64,000 bases of DNA from Oscillospiraceae bacterium (GTDB taxonomy: Bacteria > Bacillota > Clostridia > UBA1381 > UBA9506), in assembly GCA_015069045.1 (NCBI GenBank), contig SVJJ01000004.1, positions 1 through 64,000 of the forward strand. Reading direction: 5' to 3'. How positions within the stretch are numbered: the stretch's first letter is position 1; each line of letters starts with the position of its first letter. Positions 56,122 through 64,000 of this stretch are shown in pieces. Below the pieces are notes generated by a model. The model was not told where the DNA came from. It made no database searches and saw only the letters and a program-made list of their open reading frames with translations. The position numbers were made by a program, and so were the translations under genes.

Positions 56122-57375
56122 CTATATTCGATGTATGTCAGCACCCAAACGGGTTAAATTAGTTGTTAAATTATCATATCCTCTATCTATGTAATGTAGA
56201 TTTTCAATTTCTGTGGTTCCCTGTGCACCCAAAGCTGCAATAACCAATGCGGCTCCACCACGCAAATCTGTAGCTTTTACAGTAGCACCATGCAAACCGG
56301 GGACACCGGTGATAGTAGCCTCGTTATTATTAAGTGCAATTGCTGCCCCCATTTTACGAAGTTCCGTTGCCACTTTAAAACGACCGCTAAAGATATTTTC
56401 TCGAATATGGCCAATGCCGTTGGCAGTTGTCAGCAAAGCTAAAAATAAGGACTGTGCATCAGTAGGAAATCCCGGATATGGCTCTGTAACTATAGCCGGT
56501 GGCATGGTTAAACATGAGGGGGCGGCTATATGAATGGTGTGTTCTTTTGCCTCGACTAAACAACCGCATTGAGCAAGGAGAGATAATGCGGGTTCCATAT
56601 GTTCGGATATGACGTTATGTAGTGTAATGTCGCCGCCGGTTGTTGCGGCACAGCACAGATAGGTTATGGCGGCAATGCGATCAGGCATAATAGTGTAATC
56701 TGCTGCATGTAAATGGCTCACACCATGAATTTCAATTCGATTGGTTCCGGCCCCGCAAATGCACGCGCCCATTGCATTTAGAAAACAAGCTAAATCGATA
56801 ATCTCAGGTTCCTTGGCAGCGTTTTCCACAATGGTTATACCTGGAGATAAACAAGAGGTTAGCATGGCATTTTCTGTTGCGCCCACACTGGGAAATGCAA
56901 GATGTATGGTGCCACATTTCATTTTTTTAGAACGTATTAAAATACAATTTTTTTTCTCCTTGATTTTACAGCCTAAATCCTGCAATGCCTTTATATGTAA
57001 GTCAATAGGACGAGGCCCTAGTTCACATCCTCCAGGTAAGGATATTTTAGCTTTGTGTTTACGTGCCACAATAGCACCCATAAAAATGATAGAGGACCGT
57101 AATTGTTGCATTAAATGCTTTGGAATATGGTTTCCTAATCGACTACGAGCATCAACGGTTAAGGTATGACCGGTCCGAGTTACGGAAACACCCAAATATT
57201 TTAGAATTTCAATAGTTGTTGCTACATCCCTAAGGTCAGGGCAGTTATGAATAACACTGACACCATCATCACATAAAATTGATGCGGCAAGTATCGGCAA
57301 AACGGCATTTTTAGCGCCGTGAACGGATAGGTCACCTTTTAAGGGTTTTCCGCCGTTAATCATTAGCCTGCTCAT
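56122..57375 (-). CDS. murA: UDP-N-acetylglucosamine 1-carboxyvinyltransferase
   Basis: First committed peptidoglycan enzyme, target of fosfomycin. The 417-residue protein has GAKNAVLPILAAS (substrate Lys/Asn) near 19-31, SLPGGCELGPRPIDLHI with the fosfomycin-sensitive Cys, the PDRIAAITYLCCAAT block with the catalytic Asp, and YPGFPTDAQ. All key residues are in place, so the enzyme should be active and fosfomycin-sensitive. Location between murG and ftsQ is common in Clostridia. Confidence 0.95.
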   Translation of the reverse strand: MSRLMINGGKPLKGDLSVHGAKNAVLPILAASILCDDGVSVIHNCPDLRDVATTIEILKYLGVSVTRTGHTLTVDARSRLGNHIPKHLMQQLRSSIIFMGAIVARKHKAKISLPGGCELGPRPIDLHIKALQDLGCKIKEKKNCILIRSKKMKCGTIHLAFPSVGATENAMLTSCLSPGITIVENAAKEPEIIDLACFLNAMGACICGAGTNRIEIHGVSHLHAADYTIMPDRIAAITYLCCAATTGGDITLHNVISEHMEPALSLLAQCGCLVEAKEHTIHIAAPSCLTMPPAIVTEPYPGFPTDAQSLFLALLTTANGIGHIRENIFSGRFKVATELRKMGAAIALNNNEATITGVPGLHGATVKATDLRGGAALVIAALGAQGTTEIENLHYIDRGYDNLTTNLTRLGADIHRI

Positions 57376-57489
57376 GTCCTTACACCTCCCGATATTGTGC
57401 GGAACTTGGTTGCTGCGAGTAAGTTCCTTTGATTACAATATCATAGTATGCATGAGAGGATGAATTGCTACAAATTTAGAAAGAGAGTT

Positions 57490-58584
57490 TTACTTTTGAG
57501 AGAGTAGGTTGCGAGCAGCTGCACAAATGCGTTCTGCGCCGTCCACAATGCCAATGGCTTTTGCTTTTTCGCTCATGATGGCAATTTGCGCGGGATTTTG
57601 AATTAATTTATTAATTGTATGATACAAATGGGTGAATGTCAGTTCGCTGTCCTTAATAACAACAGCGGAACCGGCCTGTTCCATACTTTTTGCATTGTGG
57701 GTTTGGTGGTCGTGGGCTACATTAGGGGAGGGAATTAAAATAGCAGGTTTTCCCAGAGCACAAAGCTCGCTAATAGTTAAGGCTCCGGCACGACCAATCA
57801 CAATATCGGCAGCGGCCATGACTAAATCCATATGTTCAATGTAGGGGAGAATATAAAGGTTATCGCCCTTTTTTTTAATTTCCTTACAAACATTTTCGTA
57901 AAATCGTTGGCCGGTTCCCAACATAAGCTGAAATTGATTTATATCAGCGTGATTTAACATGTCAACTATTGCAGTATTGAGAGAAGCTGCACCTAAGCTA
58001 CCTCCAAAAGCAGCTACAAAGGGGCGCTGGTCCAATCCAAGCTGTTTGCGCGCTAAGGCACGGTCGACCGTAAACAGCTGACTGCGAATGGGATTGCCCG
58101 TTAGTACACATTTTTTTGCGTAAGCCGGTTTCAGATAGTTGGTCGTTTCGGGAAAACTAATGCAAATGCGATCGCAAAAGCCGGCTGCCATTTTTACAGT
58201 AACACCGGGAATCACATTTTGTTCGTGAATTACTGTTGGAATTTTTAGTGCATGAGCAGCGTATAAAACAGGTGCGCATACATATCCACCCGTACCAATA
58301 ACAACATCCGGTTCGAATTCTCGTAAAATAGTTTTCGCATGATGAATGGCAACGAGAAATTGCTTTATAACTAAAAAGTTTTTAAATGTCAGTTTTCGAA
58401 TGAGACCGGAGACTTCAATATATTGAATGGGCCAGCCGGCATTGGGAACAAGCCTGCTTTCCAGCCCCTTTTTAGTACCTATGAACATAATTTCAGCTCC
58501 GTCAGCTTGGGCAAAATGACTGGCTACTGCCAGAGCAGGATTAATATGGCCGGCTGTACCGCCGCCGGATAATAAAATTTTCAT
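57490..58584 (-). CDS. murG: UDP-GlcNAc:lipid I N-acetylglucosaminyltransferase
   Basis: Makes lipid II at the inner face of the membrane (GT28). The 364-residue protein begins MKILLSGGGTAGHINPALAV, has GTGGYVCAPVLYAA, HEQNVIPG, GGSLGAASLN near 190 and RAGALTISELCALGKPAILIP for UDP-GlcNAc binding. The chosen ATG 58584 has AAAGGA 9 bases upstream; the frame extends 7 codons further toward ftsW. A 114-base gap to murA may hold a promoter. Confidence 0.96.
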   Translation of the reverse strand: MKILLSGGGTAGHINPALAVASHFAQADGAEIMFIGTKKGLESRLVPNAGWPIQYIEVSGLIRKLTFKNFLVIKQFLVAIHHAKTILREFEPDVVIGTGGYVCAPVLYAAHALKIPTVIHEQNVIPGVTVKMAAGFCDRICISFPETTNYLKPAYAKKCVLTGNPIRSQLFTVDRALARKQLGLDQRPFVAAFGGSLGAASLNTAIVDMLNHADINQFQLMLGTGQRFYENVCKEIKKKGDNLYILPYIEHMDLVMAAADIVIGRAGALTISELCALGKPAILIPSPNVAHDHQTHNAKSMEQAGSAVVIKDSELTFTHLYHTINKLIQNPAQIAIMSEKAKAIGIVDGAERICAAARNLLSQK

Positions 58585-58604
58585 AATATCAAATCCTTTA
58601 CGCA

Positions 58605-59753
58605 CTAAATGGATTTCTTTTCGTATTTGGAGACATTTAAAATGATACCCATAGCCGCCATTAAAAATAACAAAGAGGAACCTCCGGCGGAAAAGAAGGG
58701 TAAGGGAATACCGGTGGTGGGGATGGAAGAGGTAACAACAGCAATGTTCAATACAACCTGCACGCCCACTAACGCAATAATACCGGTGACAAGCAGACTG
58801 CCAAAGGTATCAGGCGCATGAACAGCAATTTTCATGCCCCGCCACAGTAATATTGCAAAAATAACTAATATGGCAATAGCTCCAATTAATCCTAATTCTT
58901 CGCATATAATTGAAAAAATGAAGTCATTTTGCGGCTCAGAAACATAGAGAAATTTTTGTCTGGAATTGCCAAATCCAAGGCCAAACAAGCCTCCGGAACC
59001 GATGGCATATAGAGACTGGATAATCTGCCATCCCGCACCTAAGGCATCGGAAAATGGGTCTGTAAATGTTATCAATCGCTTTAAACGGTAGGGTTCAAGG
59101 ACAACAACCATAATACCGGCGAAGATAGCCGGGATGGAAAGCAAAGCAAAATAGCGGATGCGTGCACCGGCTACAAGTAGCATAATTACCAGGGTCATAC
59201 CAATAATAATACAAATGGAAAAATGCGGCTCTAACAATAAAAGCCCCATAAAAATAAGCATAATTAATAAATAGCGACACAGATATTTAAATTCCTTAAT
59301 TCGCTCCTTTGCTTGGGCTAAACTGGCAGCAAAATAGATGATTAATCCTATTTTTGCTATTTCCGATGGTTGAAAACTTAGACCGCCAAAACCAATCCAA
59401 CGTTTAGCACCTTTAATATCTGTACCAATCAGTAAAACGGCTATTAAAAGAAAAAAACTGACTGCCAAAATAGGAAAGGCGTATTTTTTATATTTCCGAT
59501 AGTCAAAATTAGCCGTAAAGGCCATAGCCACAGCACCTAAGGCGGCCCAGATTAATTGCCTCTTAATAAAGTACAAACCATCATTAAAATAATAGTAGGC
59601 ATAGGGATAACTGGAGGAAAAAACCATTAACAGCCCTAATGCCAGTAAAACAATGACAGTCAACAAAAATCCATAGTCAAAGCCGGTTTTCGCCAGTCTG
59701 CTTTTATTTAGTTGTTTGGTTGCCCCAGGAGTAGGGATAGGCTGCCTAGTCAC
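58605..59753 (-). CDS. ftsW: FtsW/SpoVE-type SEDS glycosyltransferase
   Basis: A polytopic SEDS-family lipid II polymerase of 382 residues, about ten membrane segments. Blocks include LLVFSSSYPYAYYYF, RWIGFGGLSFQPSEIAKIGLIIY (catalytic-type region), GAGWQIIQSLYAIGSGGLFGLG with the large extracytoplasmic loop, and PFFSAGGSSLLFLMAAMGIILN near the end. GTG start with AAAGGATGG about ten bases upstream. Position between mraY and murG identifies it as FtsW; a SpoVE role in sporulation is also possible in this group. Confidence 0.93.
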   Translation of the reverse strand: MTRQPIPTPGATKQLNKSRLAKTGFDYGFLLTVIVLLALGLLMVFSSSYPYAYYYFNDGLYFIKRQLIWAALGAVAMAFTANFDYRKYKKYAFPILAVSFFLLIAVLLIGTDIKGAKRWIGFGGLSFQPSEIAKIGLIIYFAASLAQAKERIKEFKYLCRYLLIMLIFMGLLLLEPHFSICIIIGMTLVIMLLVAGARIRYFALLSIPAIFAGIMVVVLEPYRLKRLITFTDPFSDALGAGWQIIQSLYAIGSGGLFGLGFGNSRQKFLYVSEPQNDFIFSIICEELGLIGAIAILVIFAILLWRGMKIAVHAPDTFGSLLVTGIIALVGVQVVLNIAVVTSSIPTTGIPLPFFSAGGSSLLFLMAAMGIILNVSKYEKKSI

Positions 59754-59772
59754 CGACGGTCACCATCCTTTA

Positions 59773-60744
59773 TTAAAACAAATTTATAACACAAAGATAA
59801 CCTACTATGCATAAAATCAATGTTGCTGCGCAAAACAGCAGTACAATTTTTGTTTCGTTTAAACCACACATTTCGAAATGATGGTGCAGGGGACTCATTT
59901 TGAAAATCCGTTTGCCGGTTAATTTGAAAGAAGTCACCTGCATAATAACAGAAAGGGTTTCTGCCAGATAAACACCGCCTACAATCACTAACACTAGCGG
60001 CATCTTTAGCATGGAAGCTGTTACAGCAATAGCACCACCTAAAAATAACGAACCGGTATCACCCATGAACACCTTGGCAGGGTGCGCATTAAATAAAAGA
60101 AAAGCCAAGCATCCACCAACAACGGCTCCAATAAAAATGCCAATAGGTTCGTTACATATAATAGACATAATGGCAAAGAACAGTCCAACCAAAAGGGTTA
60201 TACCAGCAGCCAAACCATCTAAGCCATCAGTTAAATTTACGCTGTTAACCACGGAAAGTTGCACCAAAATGGTTAAGGGTATAATCCATAACCCAATATC
60301 TACTGTGACAGATATAAAAGGAATGATCAGTTCGCCACTAATGTATCCCATATAATTCATAGATATGGTACTGAGAATGGCGACAAATAGTTGGGCAATA
60401 AACTTTGCTTTGGCAGAAAGACCTAAGTTTCTTTTTTTAACCACCTTAATAAAATCATCGGCGAAACCAACAACACCATAGGCAAAGGCAGTGAGCAGGG
60501 GAATCAGCAGGTCATATCGAAAGCCATAGCGGGTTATCATTACTACAAGGCTTGAACCCAGTGATGCGACGATAAAACCAATTCCGCCCATGGTAGGCGT
60601 GCCGCTTTTTATGCGATGCCAACTGGGTCCTTCTTCCCGAATGCTTTGCCCGAATTTAAGCCGTCGCAAAAAGGGAATTAACAGCGGTGTCATCAACAGA
60701 CATATTATTGTAGATATAGCAAAAGAAATCAAAATTTCGTTCAC
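59773..60744 (-). CDS. mraY: Phospho-N-acetylmuramoyl-pentapeptide transferase
   Basis: Integral membrane enzyme attaching phospho-MurNAc-pentapeptide to undecaprenyl phosphate (lipid I). 323 residues, about ten helices; PTMGGIGFI near 50, the FADDFIKVVKKRN aspartates near 95-107, NSVNLTDGLDGLAAG near 165-180, and the cytoplasmic FKLTGKRIFKMSPLHHHFE (HHH motif) near 272-290. Complete and typical. It is followed by ftsW with 19 bases between; murD, commonly next, is absent. Confidence 0.96.
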   Translation of the reverse strand: MNEILISFAISTIICLLMTPLLIPFLRRLKFGQSIREEGPSWHRIKSGTPTMGGIGFIVASLGSSLVVMITRYGFRYDLLIPLLTAFAYGVVGFADDFIKVVKKRNLGLSAKAKFIAQLFVAILSTISMNYMGYISGELIIPFISVTVDIGLWIIPLTILVQLSVVNSVNLTDGLDGLAAGITLLVGLFFAIMSIICNEPIGIFIGAVVGGCLAFLLFNAHPAKVFMGDTGSLFLGGAIAVTASMLKMPLVLVIVGGVYLAETLSVIMQVTSFKLTGKRIFKMSPLHHHFEMCGLNETKIVLLFCAATLILCIVGYLCVINLF

Positions 60745-60773
60745 AAGCTCAACTCCTTGGTAAAATCACAATT

Positions 60774-62135
60774 CTATTTTGCCCATGTTTTAATTAAATG
60801 TTCGGTTACACGCTCTAATTGCATGGAACGGGAGGCTTTAATTAAAATTGTATCATTAGGCTGAACGAAAACATCTAAAGCTTCTGTTAAAGCGGTTATA
60901 TCTGTAAAGTGGAATGTTGGTATTGCAGTTTGAGCAACTTGGGCGATCCATTTTGCATTTTCTCCAAAGGCAAACAATGCATCCACACCAATGGTAGCCA
61001 CCTGGTTGCCGATCGTGCGATGAGCCTCTTCGGCAAAGACACCTAGCTCCTTCATGTCGCCTAAAACAGCAATTTTACGACCCCTGCGCCCGCAGAGTAC
61101 TTTCAAGGCAGCTTCAACCGAAGCGGGAGCGGCATTGTAGCAATCATTTATAAGGGTCATATCGCCACAACTAATTAGCTGCATCCGTTTATCATTGGGT
61201 ACATAATTACCAAGACCATAGGCAGCTTCCTCCAGGGAAAGACCAAGGCAAAGGGCTGCGGCGCAAGCCAACATGGCATTCGTAACATTATGCTCGCCTT
61301 GTGTCTGTAAACTGACGGATGCTTTTTCCTTGCCCCAGAGAATGGTAAAGGTGACGCCGCTTTCCGAAGATATAATATCAGTTGCCTGCATATCATTTTC
61401 CGGTGTAAGCCCAACGGTTATGACCTTGCCCGGCATTTCATCCTTGTGTGCCTTTAAAATAGGGTCGTCACCATTAATAATCAGGATGCCGCCGGGTTCT
61501 ATATGAGGAAACAGCTCCGCTTTTGCGCGATAAATATTTTCTTGGGAGCCTAACATTTCTATGTGAGATAGTCCAATATTAGTCACAATGCCAATTGTAG
61601 GCGCAGCCATGCGTGCTAAAGTATCAATTTCGTTAAAACCGCTCATGCCCATTTCTGTAATGGCGGCCTGGTGACTATCCTCTAAGCGAAAGAGAGTCAG
61701 CGGCAAACCAATTTCATTATTTAGGTTACCTGCGGTTTTTAAAACGCATAAACGAGTTGAAAGTGCTGCCGCTGTTAATTCTTTTACGGTGGTTTTTCCA
61801 ACACTACCCGTTACGGCAATAAGGGGTATGGAAAATTGCTTGCGATAAAATGCGGCTAAGGCGCCCAATGCATGTCGGGTATCATCAACCATAATAATTG
61901 GCCTATCACCAGGAGTTATTTTTTGCGCAGATAATGAGGCAATACATCCTTTAGCTAAGGCTTGCGGAATAAATGTATGTGCATCGAAATGCTCGCCAAC
62001 TAAAGGGATAAACAAGGCACCGGTCATTATATTTCGAGTATCAGTGCAGATAGATTCAACATATGTGTCCGGATTGCCACACAGCAAGGTACCGTTGGTG
62101 GCTACTACAATGTCCTTAATTTTTAGGGGCTTCAT
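60774..62135 (-). CDS. murF: UDP-N-acetylmuramoyl-tripeptide:D-Ala-D-Ala ligase
   Basis: Adds D-Ala-D-Ala to the UDP-MurNAc-tripeptide. 453 residues with the three Mur-ligase domains: ATP loop AVTGSVGKTTVKELTAA near 111-127, NLNNEIGLPLTLF, ITEMGMSGFNEI, HNVTNAMLACAAA and the C-terminal INDCYNAAPASVEAAL and AVLGDMKELG. It lies 25 bases after murE. Confidence 0.95.
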   Translation of the reverse strand: MKPLKIKDIVVATNGTLLCGNPDTYVESICTDTRNIMTGALFIPLVGEHFDAHTFIPQALAKGCIASLSAQKITPGDRPIIMVDDTRHALGALAAFYRKQFSIPLIAVTGSVGKTTVKELTAAALSTRLCVLKTAGNLNNEIGLPLTLFRLEDSHQAAITEMGMSGFNEIDTLARMAAPTIGIVTNIGLSHIEMLGSQENIYRAKAELFPHIEPGGILIINGDDPILKAHKDEMPGKVITVGLTPENDMQATDIISSESGVTFTILWGKEKASVSLQTQGEHNVTNAMLACAAALCLGLSLEEAAYGLGNYVPNDKRMQLISCGDMTLINDCYNAAPASVEAALKVLCGRRGRKIAVLGDMKELGVFAEEAHRTIGNQVATIGVDALFAFGENAKWIAQVAQTAIPTFHFTDITALTEALDVFVQPNDTILIKASRSMQLERVTEHLIKTWAK

Positions 62136-62160
62136 AGTTTTTCAAGTCCTTCCTGCATGT

Positions 62161-63624
62161 TCAGTTTTTGCAGTTTTCGGGTTCAGCCATAGACGACATA
62201 ATGTCATAAATAATTTCCCGTTCGTCAAAATGTCTCTTTTCCGTACCAATAATTTGATAGGTTTCGTGGCCCTTACCTGCTAAAATAATACTATCACCCG
62301 GTTCTGCCGTTTCAATGGCATAGCGGATGGCGTCGCGTCTGTTTTCTATGACAGTATATGCACAATGGGTTTCCTTCATACCTGACTCAATTTGGCGAAT
62401 AATCGCCATAGGTTCCTCTGTGCGTGGATTATCGGAGGTAATAATACAAAAATCGGAAAGGGTCCCCGCAATTTTACCCATAGTTGGTCGTTTTACCGGA
62501 TCACGGTCGCCACCGCAACCAAAGAGTGTCACAACCCGTCCCTGGGTAAAATCTTTGACTGTTTTAATAATATTATCTAAACCATCAGGCGTATGAGCGT
62601 AATCAATAATGATGGTATAATTCGTGCGTGTGTATACAGTTTCAGCTCGCCCTTTAACACCCTTTGCCACTAAAAGGGCCTCGGTAATTTTGCTGGATGC
62701 AATGCCTAAGGTAATACAGGCCGCCATGGCAGCTAAACCGTTATATATAGAAAATTTCCCCGGGATTCCTAAACGAACGGAGATGTTTTCATTTTCTACA
62801 AGCAGGTCAAATATAACACCCCGGGAGGAAATGCGTGGATTTTTAGCCTGTAAGTCGGAGTTTTCATTAATAGAGTATGATAAAACAGGGCAGACGCAAT
62901 AAGCTGCAATATCTTTGCCGGCCGGGTCATCTGTATTAATGACTGCTTGGTCGCAAACATCAAAAAGCATTTTTTTTGCCATATAATAGTTTTCCATGGT
63001 TTTATGAAAATCCAAATGGTCTTGGGTTAAATTGGTAAAAACAGCAGTAGTAAACTGTATGCCGAAAACACGGCTTAAATACAGGGAGTGGGAGGAGACC
63101 TCCATAATCACATACTCCACACCGGCGTTTACCATATCGTGTAATAACGCATACAACTCCAGGGATTCAGGGGTGGTTCGTTCCGCAGGCAAAACAGCAT
63201 CACCAATCATGTTTGCGTTGGTGCCAATGAGTCCTACAGTTTTGCCGGCAAACTCCAGGATGCTTTTAATCAGGGTCGTTACAGTTGTTTTGCCATTGGT
63301 ACCGGTTACAGCAACGATTTTCAGCTTTTTTTCCGGATGTTCATAAAAATTCGCTGCAATTTGTGCCAAAGCCTTTCGGGTATCTTCTACTGTGAGGCAG
63401 GGCACGGAAAAGGAACCGGAAGGCTCTTGGATTAAAATCGCTGCAGCACCATTTTTTATGGCGCTTTCAATATATAAATGGCCATCGGTTTGATAGCCTT
63501 TAATACAAACAAACAAACTGCCGGGTGTTACACGCCTGGAATCGTAGGCGATGCTTGTTATGTCAATATCTTGTGTAATAGGGCTGAGCAATGCAACACC
63601 CTGTAACAAGCGGCTTAATTTCAT
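62161..63624 (-). CDS. murE: UDP-MurNAc-tripeptide synthetase (meso-DAP type)
   Basis: Adds the third residue of the stem peptide. 487 residues: ATP loop AVTGTNGKTTVTTLI near 108-122, VSSHSLYLSRV, TNLTQDHLDFHKTM, and the substrate-specificity motif DNPRTEEP near 404-411. DNPR marks a meso-diaminopimelate enzyme rather than a lysine type. Complete, with a normal start; next to the PASTA penicillin-binding protein gene upstream. Confidence 0.95.
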   Translation of the reverse strand: MKLSRLLQGVALLSPITQDIDITSIAYDSRRVTPGSLFVCIKGYQTDGHLYIESAIKNGAAAILIQEPSGSFSVPCLTVEDTRKALAQIAANFYEHPEKKLKIVAVTGTNGKTTVTTLIKSILEFAGKTVGLIGTNANMIGDAVLPAERTTPESLELYALLHDMVNAGVEYVIMEVSSHSLYLSRVFGIQFTTAVFTNLTQDHLDFHKTMENYYMAKKMLFDVCDQAVINTDDPAGKDIAAYCVCPVLSYSINENSDLQAKNPRISSRGVIFDLLVENENISVRLGIPGKFSIYNGLAAMAACITLGIASSKITEALLVAKGVKGRAETVYTRTNYTIIIDYAHTPDGLDNIIKTVKDFTQGRVVTLFGCGGDRDPVKRPTMGKIAGTLSDFCIITSDNPRTEEPMAIIRQIESGMKETHCAYTVIENRRDAIRYAIETAEPGDSIILAGKGHETYQIIGTEKRHFDEREIIYDIMSSMAEPENCKN

Positions 63625-63645
63625 TATTTTAACTCCTTTCAGGAT

Positions 63646-64000
63646 TTAATCCACATCTAAATATTTAAATGTAACCTCAATAACGGTGCCTTCCTGAACC
63701 TGTGTTCCGGCGGGAGGCGATTGACCATCAGCAACGATTAAGTTTGAGGAATTTCCCGTAGCACCTGCGCCAGTTACGTTCATGTTGAGCCGTGCCTGAG
63801 AAAGTCGTGCCTGGGCTTCGGACAGGGATAGGTTGGTCACGTCGGGAACGGTTACCATTTGAAATGCATCATCCTCTGTATATAGAATGACAACAGAACC
63901 GGCAGATAGCATAGATCCGGCAACGGGTGTTTGGGTTTTAATAGTTTCACCATTGCCCACAATTTTGTAATTTAAATCTTCGTTTGTTAAATTTTTTGCT
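63646..64000 (-). CDS. Penicillin-binding protein with PASTA domains (3' end only)
   Basis: The C-terminal ~117 residues of a gene that continues past base 64000. Reading on from the window edge gives AKNLTNEDLNYKIVGNGETI, so the frame is open to the edge. Two PASTA-type repeats are seen: one ending TPVAGSMLSAGSVVILYT, the second with VTVPDVTNLSLSEAQARLSQ and DGQSPPAGTQVQEGTVIEVT. Position upstream of murE in the division cluster points to a SpoVD/PBP2-type transpeptidase. Confidence 0.8.
   Translation of the reverse strand, partial: AKNLTNEDLNYKIVGNGETIKTQTPVAGSMLSAGSVVILYTEDDAFQMVTVPDVTNLSLSEAQARLSQARLNMNVTGAGATGNSSNLIVADGQSPPAGTQVQEGTVIEVTFKYLDVD

Overview
The window is a chromosomal segment of an anaerobic, endospore-forming, meso-diaminopimelate-type bacterium of the class Clostridia. 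The evidence is a Na+-pumping biotin decarboxylase operon, sporulation and germination genes (yunB, gpr, a gerS-like lipoprotein gene), TTG and GTG starts with strong AGGAGG ribosome sites, a CIRCE-controlled groESL operon and the Bacillota order gerS/ydcC-alr-mazE-mazF. A relative of Lachnospirales/Anaerotignum would fit, but that placement is inference.

Layout. 1-8.1 kb (+): glycogen operon glgC (5' end outside the window), glgD, glgA, glgP and a GH13 glucosidase. 8.1-14.3 kb: yunB, gpr, a stalk-domain secreted protein, and a yigZ-hflX-flavoprotein group. 14.5-18.4 kb (+): groES-groEL, then three uncharacterised genes (CrtO-like, PAP2, zinc ribbon). 18.5-23.5 kb (-): Na+-pump decarboxylase/transcarboxylase operon. 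23.7-29.3 kb (-): copA, a DUF1858 protein, and a three-gene operon of HAD, HisB-like and HisD-like proteins in which the two His-like enzymes have altered metal-site residues. 29.3-29.7 kb: AT-rich gap with seven DnaA-box-like 9-mers in one orientation.

30.9-38.9 kb is bounded by two inverted tRNA-Pro genes whose acceptor strands look exchanged. Between them lie a phage-head/toxin fusion with a likely immunity gene, a frameshifted fragment, a lysine-riboswitch-controlled amino-acid ABC transporter, a DUF3800 protein and an IS3-family element. 39.1-45.1 kb (+): MacAB-type efflux genes and an SLH-domain protein. 45.2-52.1 kb (+): DUF5685-DnaJ-membrane-lipoprotein-acpS-nnr-gerS-alr-mazEF. 52.7-64 kb (-): division and cell-wall cluster from a PASTA penicillin-binding protein (cut by the window edge) through murE, murF, mraY, ftsW, murG, murA, ftsQ, DUF881 and sbp to ftsZ; murD and ftsA are not in it.

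Together the genes cover glycogen storage and mobilisation, Na+-coupled decarboxylation energetics, copper export, protein folding, lysine uptake, spore formation and germination, and peptidoglycan and septum synthesis. The strongest leads for something undescribed are the divergent HisB-like/HisD-like/HAD operon, the reciprocally mispaired tRNA-Pro pair that may mark an inverted segment, the phage-head toxin outside any prophage, and the DnaA-box-like array. All functions are read from sequence by eye; no database search was run.
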